Of a stretch of 56,023 bases of DNA, positions 26,672-34,295 are shown in pieces. Every line of letters starts with the position of its first letter. Within the stretch, counting starts at the first letter, position 1. The stretch is from Planctomyces sp. GTDB lineage: Bacteria > Planctomycetota > Planctomycetia > Planctomycetales > Planctomycetaceae. Position numbers and translations under genes: made by a program. The notes beneath the pieces are model-generated. The model did no database searches and was not told the DNA's origin. It was given only the letters and a program-made list of their open reading frames with translations. The stretch lies in contig JAEUIH010000050.1 of assembly GCA_016795105.1 (NCBI GenBank), positions 1 to 56,023 on the forward strand, read 5' to 3'.

Positions 26672-26672
26672 C
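26666..26672 (+). other. attC site 19, left part (R'') split by an insertion
   Basis: GGATAAC complements the cassette start GTTATCC exactly, but is followed by the inserted element instead of the rest of the site, which reappears at 27885. Confidence 0.75.
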
Positions 26673-27884
26673 CAATAAGGCTTTGACTTCGCGACGTGCG
26701 TAGTGAGGGCTCTGGTTGGCGAGTGTTGTTGGAGCGGAGAGGCCTGGTGGCAGAACAAGCCAGCCGAGCCGAAGCTCAAGGCCTTTGTTCAGGAAGCCCG
26801 GTCGTTAGAGTTGGTCGGTTGTTTCTTTGGGAAAAGCAATTCGCAGTGGTGCTGCGGTTCGAGCTTGTCGGGGTTCGGTTTCTGGAGAATTGCCGGGGCT
26901 GATCATTTGCGACGGAAAACCTGTCTTTTCAGATGCGATTTCCCATTCAGTGCGCACTCTGATCCGACACAGCCTCTGGTCTGTTTCAAAATTCATGATG
27001 GTGAAGGATTGAAGTCGTCTCATGGGCGGGGTCTATCCGAAGTCCTGAAACGCCTGGACATGATCCGGCATGGCCCGCCTGCACGGCGGTTTCGCTCATA
27101 GGAGTTTTTGCCGCGGAAGGACCCTGAGCATGCGATATGCCACGATGATCTCTTCCGTCGGCCGGAAACAGAAACTTCGGGTGACGATGAGTTGCCCAGT
27201 ATCTCCGGAGTGCCAGTAGAGTGCTGTTCGGCAGAGGAATGTAGCGATCCTTCGCTCCCTTGCCACGATGGATGTGGACCATCATGCGTTGACCATCAAT
27301 ATCTCCAATCTGAAGATTCAGCCCTTCATTCATTCTCAGCCCGAGTGAATAGACGGTCCAGAAATAAACGGCCATTCGCAGTGTCGTACAATGATCGATG
27401 ATCTGATGAACCTGTTCGATGGTCAAAACTTCGGGCAGTGACTTCACGTCCTTGATTCGCATCTGTGCGAGTGTTTGCCAGTTGCGTTTGCAGGTGCGTG
27501 TGTAAAAGAACTTGATGCCGCTGTAGGCAACTCGCAGTGATCCGCTGGCAAACTTTCTGTTGTTCTTGAGATGCAGATCTTCGCTCATGCGTTTGTAAAG
27601 CAAACCATTGAAATACGGCGAATGTGTCAGTCCTCGCTCAGTGTCCGGAGCACTGCGAGCCGGTTCGGCGTTGCGTTTTCGAGAAGTATTGTGATGATTT
27701 CCCGAGTCCTTTTGACTGCTGTTGTTCTTCGACCTGGCCATGATTCGAACTTTCTGTCAGAGAGTAGAAACGGAGCATCCGCGACGCTCCCCTCCGACAG
27801 AGTGACCACCCCCCATTGCCAAACGCGAAGCTTTCCCGGTACAATCCATCCCGATTAAAGCCCGCCGCGAAAGCGGCTTACTTG
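26673..27884. mobile_element. Decayed transposable element 1 inserted in an attC (IS91-like inference)
   Basis: The element runs from CAATAAGGCTTTGACTTCGC to GCCGCGAAAGCGGCTTACTTG. Both ends recur in a second, shorter copy at 33103-33560 that sits at the same place in another attC. It carries a broken minus-strand tyrosine recombinase. The left 130 bases are shared with copy 2 and may be the tail of a transposase. The right end has a CCGC-GAAA-GCGG hairpin. The asymmetric ends, lack of inverted terminal repeats and an accessory tyrosine recombinase suggest an IS91-type rolling-circle element, but no intact transposase remains. Confidence 0.6.
26986..27741 (-). pseudogene. Broken tyrosine recombinase (accessory integrase of the element)
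   Basis: 251 codons. The catalytic domain start is visible: QVHQIIDHCTTLRMAVYFWT, the Arg box SLGLRMNEGLNLQ, and the Lys hairpin GKGAKDRYIPLP. The N-terminal SAM-like domain appears internally shortened. After FLFPADGRDHRGISHAQG the frame degrades and lacks the HTLRHxxAT and terminal tyrosine boxes. The integron-integrase-specific extra segment is not seen. It therefore fits the accessory integrase often linked to IS91-like transposases, and it is not IntI. Inactive as it stands. Confidence 0.75.
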
Positions 27885-27972
27885 AACAAAGCGTTGGACG
27901 CGGTGCCGCCGATCGCGTCGTTCCTAAAGTCAATGCTGATTTGCGGCGGCCCGGTCAACGCGGTCGTTCGTT
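27885..27972 (+). other. attC site 19, right part
   Basis: After the element end, AACAAAGCG continues with arms GGTGCCGCCGAT and GGCGGCCCGGTC and R' GTTCGTT at 27966. With the 7 bases at 26666 it reconstitutes one site of about 92 bases. Confidence 0.8.
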
Positions 27973-27994
27973 GCTAAAGTCGCAGCGAGAATGA

Positions 27995-28360
27995 ATGTCA
28001 ATGCCGAGCCCTTATGCCCCTCCGGAAAAGGACATTGCGACACGTTTTCCGGAAACCACCTCTGACCTGCGTGAAGTGCGGGCAATACTCTACATTCATA
28101 TTGCGGCAATTCTTTTACTTGCTGTTTTTTCCCTTTCCGACAACGGCTTGTTGAAACTCCCGGCACTTTTGAAAAGTGTCTTTCACGAGAGATTCGTTCA
28201 GTGGATGTTGCTGATTCCATGGTTTGCTTGCCCAATATTGATGGTTGTGGCAGCTGCTCGGCTTAACACCAGATCGGGGCGATTTCGAATAGCGATCGTG
28301 ACATTGGACGTTGGCCTGTCGATGTTCCAAACATGGGTCATGTTGCCATTAGTGCAATGA
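27995..28360 (+). CDS. Small membrane protein in a cassette (121 aa)
   Basis: ATG 27995 (ATG 27991 is out of frame; 28001 also possible). Three membrane segments are evident: ILYIHIAAILLLAVFSL, WMLLIPWFACPILMVVAAA and LDVGLSMFQTWVMLPLV. The short proline-rich N-terminus SPYAPPEKD is cytoplasmic or periplasmic. No family is recognised. Confidence 0.7.
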   Translation: MSMPSPYAPPEKDIATRFPETTSDLREVRAILYIHIAAILLLAVFSLSDNGLLKLPALLKSVFHERFVQWMLLIPWFACPILMVVAAARLNTRSGRFRIAIVTLDVGLSMFQTWVMLPLVQ

Positions 28361-28435
28361 TATTCTCTTGCACAATTGCCTTCTTCATCTCAGACTGAGG
28401 TCTCAGTCAGTGCTTCAGGAATCGCAACGAACTAT

Positions 28436-28516
28436 CGGCTGAACCGGAGTGGCGGAGAGGCCTGTCTTGAAGTGAAACATCGCTCGCCGCCACTCCGGTT
28501 AGCCGAGTCGTTCGCC
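28436..28516 (+). other. attC site 20
   Basis: R'' AACGAAC at 28436 (in GCAACGAAC) complements cassette start GTTCGTTGC. Arms ACCGGAGTGGCGG and CCGCCACTCCGGT, R' GTTCGCC at 28510. Confidence 0.9.
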
Positions 28517-28534
28517 TTTAGAGACCATCGGAAC

Positions 28535-28924
28535 ATGGAACTCGATCAAGCAGAATCCCGACTCGGTATATCGCTTCCAGAGCGGCACCGAAACGTGATG
28601 CTTGATCCTACCGATCCGATCCATGATGCGTGCGATTTTCTTGTTCCCGATTCGCCTCATCAGCTATTGCGTTGGGTCGATGTCAACGAGATTCTTCACG
28701 CCGCAGATCGTTGGGATTGCTGGCCGACATTTCTTGTCGCATTTGCGTCAAACGGTTGCGGCGACTACTTCGCGTACGACACTCGTTCGGAGCCCCCAAA
28801 GATTATCTACATTGACCCAGACTGTACGGTCGACGATAATCTGGCGAAGACCGATGGGTTTGAATTTACGAGCTTTGACGCGTGGTATGACATGAGGATG
28901 GAGCGAAGGCGAATAAAGCGGTGA
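28535..28924 (+). CDS. SMI1/KNR4 (SUKH-1)-like immunity protein (129 aa)
   Basis: ATG 28535. It begins MELDQAESRLGISLPERHRN, the SUKH-1 start in which a helix precedes LPxxH/Y. It continues with LLRWVDVNEI, WPTFLVAFASNGCGDYFAYD and PPKIIYIDPD, the strand and G-x-D/Y pattern of the family. It is a complete single-domain protein of usual length. SUKH proteins bind and block toxins of contact-dependent and polymorphic systems. No toxin partner lies nearby, so it is an orphan immunity gene by inference. Confidence 0.8.
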   Translation: MELDQAESRLGISLPERHRNVMLDPTDPIHDACDFLVPDSPHQLLRWVDVNEILHAADRWDCWPTFLVAFASNGCGDYFAYDTRSEPPKIIYIDPDCTVDDNLAKTDGFEFTSFDAWYDMRMERRRIKR

Positions 28925-28997
28925 ACGGGAGCCGCCGATTACGCCGGTATTGAAATCATGGTTTTTGGCGGCGGCCCCGTTACCGCCGCCGTTAGCA
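28908..28997 (+). other. attC site 21
   Basis: R'' region GGCGAAT at 28908 differs by one base from the complement of cassette start GTTCGCC. Arms CGGGAGCCGCCG and GGCGGCGGCCCCG, R' GTTAGCA at 28991. Confidence 0.8.
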
Positions 28998-29008
28998 GGC
29001 AGGAAGAA

Positions 29009-29521
29009 GTGACCACGACAATCCTCCCCTACGATATCGGGTGCGAACCATCGCCGTCAGCTCCCGCCGAAACGCTTCTCCAAGACGGGTGGAAGACGTA
29101 TCTTCTTTTTTTTGCTGTTTCAAAAACGATAGAAGAGACAGGGTATTTGAAAGACCTCGGTGTTGCGATCGTAGAATGCGTAAATTGTTCTTCAGCAAAA
29201 ATAGGATACCCCAACGACGAAGGTCTTCCCGAACACTCCCTCTGGATTCACGGCCTGTCTGACATTGAATCGTCCATCTCCGTAGTTGGTTGCTCCTCAT
29301 GGTTGGCCGAGATAAGAGACCAAAGAGAACGGTCAGCGAAACGAATCTGGGGTAATCGCGGAATGACTTGGACACCTGATTCAGACTTGGACAAACATTT
29401 TGTAGTTACACTCAAGGAAGCGACTTTTGAATGCATCGCCGAAGAACTGACTGTTGTAGAATACGTGCGTGACTATGACACCGCGTTTGCATACGTGATT
29501 TCTGAATTCAAGAAGCACTGA
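29009..29521 (+). CDS. Cassette protein of unknown function (170 aa)
   Basis: GTG 29009 after a GGAAGAA motif is the first good start inside the cassette; the frame is open from 28958 in attC 21. A soluble protein with SSWLAEIRDQ in the middle and a conserved-looking C-terminal KHFVVTLKEATFECIAEELT. Such small alpha/beta proteins occur among immunity-like cassettes, but no family is recognised. Confidence 0.7.
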   Translation: MTTTILPYDIGCEPSPSAPAETLLQDGWKTYLLFFAVSKTIEETGYLKDLGVAIVECVNCSSAKIGYPNDEGLPEHSLWIHGLSDIESSISVVGCSSWLAEIRDQRERSAKRIWGNRGMTWTPDSDLDKHFVVTLKEATFECIAEELTVVEYVRDYDTAFAYVISEFKKH

Positions 29522-29552
29522 CCAAAACAAATCCATCCCTAAGGCAAAAGCC

Positions 29553-29643
29553 CGCTAACTATCGCATCCACCGGAGTGGCGGTGGTCAGCGGATTTTGAA
29601 ATCAACGTCAACGCCCGCCACCCCGTGATGCGGGTCGTTAGCC
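29553..29643 (+). other. attC site 22
   Basis: R'' CGCTAAC at 29553 (GCCCGCTAAC; one mismatch from the complement of cassette start GTTAGCAGGC). Arms CACCGGAGTGGCGG and CGCCACCCCGTG, R' GTTAGCC at 29637. Confidence 0.85.
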
Positions 29644-29677
29644 CGTTGAAGAGCAACAGACGCGAGACCGTCGCCCG

Positions 29678-30412
29678 ATGAAGATCGCACTCACACACAC
29701 AACGCTCCACTCGCCGGACGAATTGCTCGCTTACTGGTTCGTCTCCCACGACTTCGCGGCGTCACTGGAGCTGGAACACTCGCGCGACGCCGCTCGGGCA
29801 CTCAAGACCGCGATTGGTCCGAACCTTGCGCGAATCGACTATGAGGCAGACGCGGTCACAGTGCGAGTCTCGCGCAACGACAACGTGATCCCCACGCTCA
29901 CGGCAATCTACGACCTTCTTGGATGGGACAAGGCGGAACTGGCCGACGTCGCGGCCCAGGTTTCTGTGTTCAAGCGACCGCGCCCTCGAAAGATCGCGGT
30001 TGGCGATGCGTTTCTCATCCCGCTCGCCGCCAATCTGTGCGGCTTGGGGAAGGTGCTGGATATCCACTACAAGTTCCCGACTGTCGCAGTTTTCACTTCG
30101 CTCGGGACAGCAGAAGAACTTTCGTCGCTTGACCTTACCCGCTGCCAAGCCCTGACCATACTGCACATTCACGGAAATGCCCTATACAAAGGCGAATGGC
30201 CAATCATCGGAACCGCGCCCGTGTGGCTCGACCCCGCTTCCGGCCCTGGGCGCAAGCAGGGTGAAGTCGGCAGCAGCAGTCACGGCGGCGATGGCCCGAT
30301 CGTTAATCTCCTTCTCGCCCACGCCGGTCTCCGGTCGTGGGAAGAGGGTTATCACGACCCGAGCTACCTTCGAAAACTGGTGTTGGCCAACGTGCGCCCG
30401 AAGGAGGGCTAG
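29678..30412 (+). CDS. Imm26-like immunity protein (244 aa)
   Basis: ATG 29678. The N-terminal 100 residues are helical (LHSPDELLAYWFVSHDFAAS). The C-terminal part opens KIAVGDAFLIPLAANLCGLG and KVLDIHYKFPTVAVFTSLGT, then GEWPIIGTAPVW, the GD-x-F-x-I-PL and G-x-W-x-I-IG pattern of the Imm26 family. It ends in a glycine-rich loop and charged helix. Codons are more GC-rich at third positions than in neighbouring cassettes, suggesting a different origin. The immunity role is inferred from the family. Confidence 0.6.
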   Translation: MKIALTHTTLHSPDELLAYWFVSHDFAASLELEHSRDAARALKTAIGPNLARIDYEADAVTVRVSRNDNVIPTLTAIYDLLGWDKAELADVAAQVSVFKRPRPRKIAVGDAFLIPLAANLCGLGKVLDIHYKFPTVAVFTSLGTAEELSSLDLTRCQALTILHIHGNALYKGEWPIIGTAPVWLDPASGPGRKQGEVGSSSHGGDGPIVNLLLAHAGLRSWEEGYHDPSYLRKLVLANVRPKEG

Positions 30413-30495
30413 CCAGGCGTTGGAGCAGACTCGCGATAGCGTCCTGCGGTATGGTGAGGTTGTTGGCTGCGAGCTGCTCAACTTTTTCGTTCGGC
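30407..30495 (+). other. attC site 23 (variant arms)
   Basis: R'' is degenerate (GGCTAGC at 30407). Arms GTTGGAGCAGACTCGCG and GCGAGCTGCTCAAC pair well, R' GTTCGGC at 30489. Its arms differ from the common type and resemble attC 26. Confidence 0.75.
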
Positions 30496-30515
30496 CTAAT
30501 AACAGGTGAAGTCAT

Positions 30516-31037
30516 ATGGCTGAAACAGAGTCTCTTCTCGCAACTTTAATGAGTTCCGGTTGGCGCGTAACGCGGCGTGGGCGTTCGAAAGCCTTGCTCC
30601 CGGATCAGGTGAAAAGGAGATACTCTCGGTTACCCGCGGACGTTGAATGCTTCCTCGGAGACCTCGAAGCGTGCGTCAACAGAAATGAAACGGTTTGGTT
30701 TCTGACCCATAACGATTACGGTCAGAATCGTGATGGACACTTTCGATGGAACGAACACGAACTCATGTGTCTTGACGCCGCTGGCGACGAAGATGAGGAT
30801 ATGGATCGCATTCGTGCCTTCTGGGATTGTCACTTTCCTTTCATGTTTGCCGTTCATTCAGATTACGACTATCTTGCAGTTGACCTCAACCCGGAGTTCT
30901 ATGGTCAAATCGTGCACGGATACATGCCAGAGCCAGAGCAGCCAAGCCCCGTCGCTCGTTCGTTTTCAGAGTTCGTTTTGATGTTCATGGAGACGTTCCG
31001 CCGCAAGCCCCAATACCCCCTGTCGCTCTTCATTTGA
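30516..31037 (+). CDS. SMI1/KNR4 (SUKH)-like immunity protein (173 aa)
   Basis: ATG 30516. The sequence ECFLGDLEACVNRNETVWFL, then FRWNEHELMCLDAAGDEDED and PFMFAVHSDYDYLAVDL, is the SUKH superfamily arrangement. The acidic DEDED segment is distinctive. The C-terminal SFSEFVLMFMETF helix is also typical. No toxin gene is adjacent. The start is 21 bases after the crossover with no strong ribosome-binding site. Confidence 0.75.
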   Translation: MAETESLLATLMSSGWRVTRRGRSKALLPDQVKRRYSRLPADVECFLGDLEACVNRNETVWFLTHNDYGQNRDGHFRWNEHELMCLDAAGDEDEDMDRIRAFWDCHFPFMFAVHSDYDYLAVDLNPEFYGQIVHGYMPEPEQPSPVARSFSEFVLMFMETFRRKPQYPLSLFI

Positions 31038-31044
31038 GCTACAG

Positions 31045-31135
31045 GCCGAACAAAACGCTGAACCCGAAGTGGCCGAGCACGGGTTCTCGAAATGGATGCT
31101 CGCTCGCGGCCACGGGGTTAGCGTAGTCGTTCGCC
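31045..31135 (+). other. attC site 24
   Basis: R'' GCCGAAC at 31045 (AGGCCGAAC complements cassette start GTTCGGCCT). Arms CCCGAAGTGGCCG and CGGCCACGGGG, R' GTTCGCC at 31129. Confidence 0.9.
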
Positions 31136-31172
31136 TGCCAAAGCCATTTCTTCAGCAGTCATGTTGTAGGTA

Positions 31173-31544
31173 ATGCCACGAGACGTTTCACAATACGATG
31201 ATCGTGCGGAATTGGCCGAATATCTTTGGCACAATTACCTTGAACTGTTCACGACGAACGAGAAACTCGCTGCGAAGACACTGCTTGCTGAACAGAAGAT
31301 GGCATCGCCTACAATGTCGGACGCGATGCGAACAGTGATGCAACGCAATTGGGTGTCGCGTGGCAACTCAGAAATTGATACATTGCTCGAAAACGGTCCA
31401 GAGCAATTCCGGATCAGGACCGCATACCGCGTCCTCGAAGATTGCAAAGAACAGGTGGTTGTGAATCGGTGTCCTTTATGTAGTCGAATCGTTGCTACAC
31501 CACGGGCAAAGCAATGTCTTTGGTGCGGTCACGATTGGCATTAG
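31173..31544 (+). CDS. Cassette protein with a C-terminal zinc ribbon (123 aa)
   Basis: ATG 31173. The N-terminal 90 residues are helical (ELAEYLWHNYLELFTTNEKL). The C-terminus carries RCPLCSRIVATPRAKQCLWC, a CxxC...CxxC zinc ribbon, followed by GHDWH. Such ribbons stabilise small proteins or bind nucleic acid. No family is recognised beyond the ribbon. Confidence 0.7.
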   Translation: MPRDVSQYDDRAELAEYLWHNYLELFTTNEKLAAKTLLAEQKMASPTMSDAMRTVMQRNWVSRGNSEIDTLLENGPEQFRIRTAYRVLEDCKEQVVVNRCPLCSRIVATPRAKQCLWCGHDWH

Positions 31545-31571
31545 CAATCAGCCTCCAGCTAACCAAAAGGC

Positions 31572-31662
31572 GGCGAACCATGCCATGCACCGGAGTGGCG
31601 GTGGCCAGCGAATTTGAAATGGAAACCATACTCCCGCCACCCGGTGATGGCGGTCGTTATCG
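31572..31662 (+). other. attC site 25
   Basis: R'' GGCGAAC at 31572 complements cassette start GTTCGCC. Arms CACCGGAGTGGCGG and CCGCCACCCGGTG, R' GTTATCG at 31656. Confidence 0.9.
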
Positions 31663-31692
31663 CACAAGACAAGACCCGAGCGTGGAGTGAGT

Positions 31693-32238
31693 ATGAGCGA
31701 GATTGCCATGCTGTGGCGTGAACTTGAAGAACTGCTTAGAGAGATCGCCCCAACAGTACCGCCAACTCTAAGTCCACCAGCAACCGACAGCGAGCTCAAC
31801 GCGCTGCAAAAGGATACTGGACTGGTTTTGCCAAATGACTTTCGTCAATCACTACAAATACACAATGGGCAAGACGACCCGTCAAGATTAGAGTTGTTGA
31901 CTGGTCACGGGATTCTACTATCGTGCGAAGAAATAGTAAAAGCGTGGCGTATGCTCTGCGAAATCCTTGACGATGTTGGACCAATTGCGGATGGATCCGA
32001 ATGGTGGAATAAGAACTACTTACCAATTGCTGAGTACGAGGGAGACTTCCTCTGCATTGACCTAACGCCTCAGTGTTTCGGCAACGTACACTTACATGTT
32101 CACGACTCAAAGATAGAACGCAACGTTGCTGTTACCTATACTGGCTGGCTGAGCGATGTTCGTGATGTCTTCAAATACAGAAGATTCAGCGATTCCGAGG
32201 GATTCATTGATTTCTGGAGCCCCGGTGCTCAAGACTAA
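31693..32238 (+). CDS. SMI1/KNR4 (SUKH-1) immunity-type protein (181 aa)
   Basis: ATG 31693 after a GGAG motif; a GTG at 31687 is also in frame. A classic SUKH-1 arrangement: MLWRELEELLREIAPTVPPT, then PATDSELNALQKDTGLVLPN DF (helix plus LPxDF), HNGQ, LLSCEEIVKAW, WWNKNYLPIAEYEGDFLCID, and the D-x-x-P-x-x-FGNV strand. These proteins commonly protect against polymorphic toxins. This is the clearest SUKH member in the array. Confidence 0.9.
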   Translation: MSEIAMLWRELEELLREIAPTVPPTLSPPATDSELNALQKDTGLVLPNDFRQSLQIHNGQDDPSRLELLTGHGILLSCEEIVKAWRMLCEILDDVGPIADGSEWWNKNYLPIAEYEGDFLCIDLTPQCFGNVHLHVHDSKIERNVAVTYTGWLSDVRDVFKYRRFSDSEGFIDFWSPGAQD

Positions 32239-32247
32239 CCCAGGAAG

Positions 32248-32540
32248 CCATAACCAATAAGCGACGGTCTTTAATTTGGTCAACAACTGATTCAAAACTG
32301 CTTTTGAATTCCTTTCTGTTTTTTGTTTACGGACACGAGTTGCGCGCAGAGATTCGCGTCCCGAAGTTGATGGATTTTTTAGGCATGACTCGGGTGTTCG
32401 ATTGAATTGCGCTGATTGTCTGGTGAGGATGATTCCCGGCTGGCGAAACGGAGGAAAGCTCTGTGGGGACACAGGGATCGTCAACAGTTTTCTCATGGCT
32501 GCGGTGATTGGCTGCGAACTGGTCAACGTTTTCGTTATTT
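32248..32540 (+). other. attC 26 region, disrupted
   Basis: CCATAAC at 32248 is followed by CAATAAGCGACG, resembling the left tip of the elements that split attC 19 and 27, then about 210 bases of unrecognised AT-richer sequence. A recognisable attC right part lies at about 32480-32540: GTCAACAGTTTTC...GAACTGGTCAACG and R' GTTATTT (32534). The R'' does not match its cassette start (GTTATCGCAC). Probably an attC with remnant insertion. Confidence 0.5.
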
Positions 32541-32552
32541 GGCAACGTAATC

Positions 32553-33101
32553 ATGCGCTGTGATGATGCAGAACATTCCTCGCCACGCACGCCCAAAGAT
32601 TCTCGCGTTGTCATCAAGTATTTCTTGTACGCAGTGCTCGGCATCGCTATTGCCTACGTCTTCTATGACCTGATCCAGCAAGATTACAGCAGTCGCTACG
32701 CGTTTGGGTTTACAGCGGTTGGCATCTGGGCATTCGGTCTTACTGCGTTACTGGTCGTTCATCTGTGTCGTCCATCAATTCGCCACCGCAAAAAGCAGGC
32801 AGCAATTGCTCTTTTTGTCTACGTTGGCACCTACGTCTACTTCACATCAGCCGGTCAATACGACTTCAGTCAGTCTGGCAAGGTTAGGTACTCCTTCGGA
32901 ATATCCGCTTCTGATGTGTCGATCTGGCAACCGCGGTTCTTAGACTGGCAGACATTTCAAAACGTCCACGGTCAGTCAACTTCGCGCGGCTCTACGCTTG
33001 GTTATTATTACGCCCCCCTGATATTCATTGACCGACTGTGGTTTCATCCGACACGTACGGTGATCGCGGAGAAAATGCCTCGCGACACTGACGCCAAATA
33101 A
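32553..33101 (+). CDS. Membrane protein in a cassette (182 aa)
   Basis: ATG 32553 is the first start within the cassette. Three membrane segments are visible: YFLYAVLGIAIAYVFYDLI, GFTAVGIWAFGLTALLVVHL and AAIALFVYVGTYVYFTSA. A soluble C-terminal domain of about 80 residues follows, ending in PRDTDAK. The stop codon abuts R'' of attC 27. No family is recognised. Confidence 0.7.
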   Translation: MRCDDAEHSSPRTPKDSRVVIKYFLYAVLGIAIAYVFYDLIQQDYSSRYAFGFTAVGIWAFGLTALLVVHLCRPSIRHRKKQAAIALFVYVGTYVYFTSAGQYDFSQSGKVRYSFGISASDVSIWQPRFLDWQTFQNVHGQSTSRGSTLGYYYAPLIFIDRLWFHPTRTVIAEKMPRDTDAK

Positions 33102-33102
33102 C
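33096..33102 (+). other. attC site 27, left part (R'') split by an insertion
   Basis: GCCAAATAAC ending at 33102 perfectly complements the cassette start GTTATTTGGC. The element then interrupts the site, whose right part starts at 33561. Confidence 0.75.
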
Positions 33103-33560
33103 CAATATGGCTTTGACTTCGCGACGTTCGGAGTGAGTGCGTGGTTTGGAGGATCGGGGTGGAGCGGAGAGGGCTGGTGGATGAGCGAGCCCGTGGAGCC
33201 GAAGCTCAGGGCCTTTGTTCAGGAAGCCTGGTGTTGGAGTTGGCTCATGTCGGCAGATCGGGAAGCGATTGCCGAAGTCCAGGTTGTTGTCGTTCGAATG
33301 TGTCAGTCTTCGCTCACTGCGCGGGGCACTGCGCGCCGATTCAGCGGTTCGCTGTCGAACTCCATTCCAATGATTTCCTGCGTCTTTTCGATTGTTGTGG
33401 TTCTTTGCCGTGGGCATGATTCTAACCTTCTGATGGCGAGTACAAACCGACCATCGGCGACGTTCCTCTCAGACAGAATGACCTCGCCCCATTGCCAGAC
33501 GCGAACCTTTCCCGGTACAATTCATTCCGATTAAAGCCTGCCGCGAAAGCGGCTTACTTG
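33103..33560. mobile_element. Decayed transposable element 2, internally deleted
   Basis: A 458-base relative of element 1. The left 130 bases (CAATATGGCTTTGACTTCGC to CAGGAAGCC) and right 260 bases (from about GTTCGAATGTGTCAGTC to GCGGCTTACTTG) match copy 1. The recombinase body between them is gone. It lies at the same point of an attC, between R'' and the first arm. Confidence 0.65.
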
Positions 33561-33648
33561 AACCATTAAAATGCACCGGAGCTGCGGTGGTGCGTTGATT
33601 ACACTCTACCAAATCACTCTCCGCAGGCTGGTGATTTTGACGTTATGT
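33561..33648 (+). other. attC site 27, right part
   Basis: AACCATTAAAATGCACCGGAGCTGCGG and CCGCAGGCTGGTG form the arms (shown as separate segments here), R' GTTATGT at 33642. With the 7 bases at 33096 it makes one site. Confidence 0.8.
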
Positions 33649-33658
33649 GACTACTACG

Positions 33659-34183
33659 ATGACCACAACAAATCACCCAGTCAGGCGCCGAAGGGCACTG
33701 TCGTTGGTCGCGGCCTCCATCGCTGCCCTTCCAGCTTTTGGATGCGCCCACGAAGACGGGAAATTGACGCCAGACGGTGCCGCTTCGACTGCGGATGCCA
33801 CGATCAATAACAGAACAGACACAGAACACGGAGAAGCCATGCGAGTCTATTACCTCGAAATTGTGACAACTGATGTCGATAGTGCTTGCGAGCTCTACTC
33901 GCAAGTGCACGGCGTGTCCTTCGGTGACGTCGACCAGAACTTAGGTGGTGCTCGCACTACCCGCACTGCAAGCGGAGGGTTGATGGGCATTCGGGCTCCC
34001 ATGCACGATGGCGAGAAACCTGTCACAAGAGCCTATGTACTCGTTGACGACATCGAGGCGGCTGTTGCTGCGGTGGCGAAGTCAGGGGCCAAAATTGCTG
34101 TTCCACCAATGAAGATCCCGGGCCACGGGACATGTGCCATTTTCTTCCAGGGCGGAATCGAGGCCGGTCTGTGGCAACTCTGA
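33659..34183 (+). CDS. VOC (glyoxalase/dioxygenase-fold) lipoprotein
   Basis: From ATG 33659, 174 aa. The N-terminus VRRRRALSLVAASIAALPAF followed by GC is an arginine-rich signal with a lipobox. The C-terminal 110 residues form a VOC domain: YLEIVTTDVDSACELYSQVH, LGGARTTR, LVDDIEAAVAAVAKSGAKI and GIEAGLWQL. VOC proteins bind metal and small molecules. The domain alone could start at ATG 33839 (after GGAG) as a cytoplasmic protein. It lies in a cassette whose left attC is split by element 2. Confidence 0.75.
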   Translation: MTTTNHPVRRRRALSLVAASIAALPAFGCAHEDGKLTPDGAASTADATINNRTDTEHGEAMRVYYLEIVTTDVDSACELYSQVHGVSFGDVDQNLGGARTTRTASGGLMGIRAPMHDGEKPVTRAYVLVDDIEAAVAAVAKSGAKIAVPPMKIPGHGTCAIFFQGGIEAGLWQL

Positions 34184-34197
34184 TCCGAAGGCAGGAT

Positions 34198-34291
34198 ATC
34201 ACAAGAAGAAGCAGTCATTTGGAGCCGCCGATGATGCGGGTTTTGAAATCATTGCTTATTGGCGGTGGCCCGGCTACCGCAGTCGTTACTC
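34198..34291 (+). other. attC site 28 (last, partly degenerate)
   Basis: R'' is unclear (TCACAAG at 34198 against expected GTCACATAAC). Arms GGAGCCGCCGATG and TTGGCGGTGGCCCGG pair, R' GTTACTC at 34285. Confidence 0.65.
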
Positions 34292-34295
34292 TCTG

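Noticed and set aside
26986-27741. The tyrosine recombinase as the integron integrase (IntI)
   Set aside because: It lies within an element shared with a second copy, is on the minus strand in mid-array, lacks the IntI-specific extra segment and is truncated before the HxxR and Tyr boxes.
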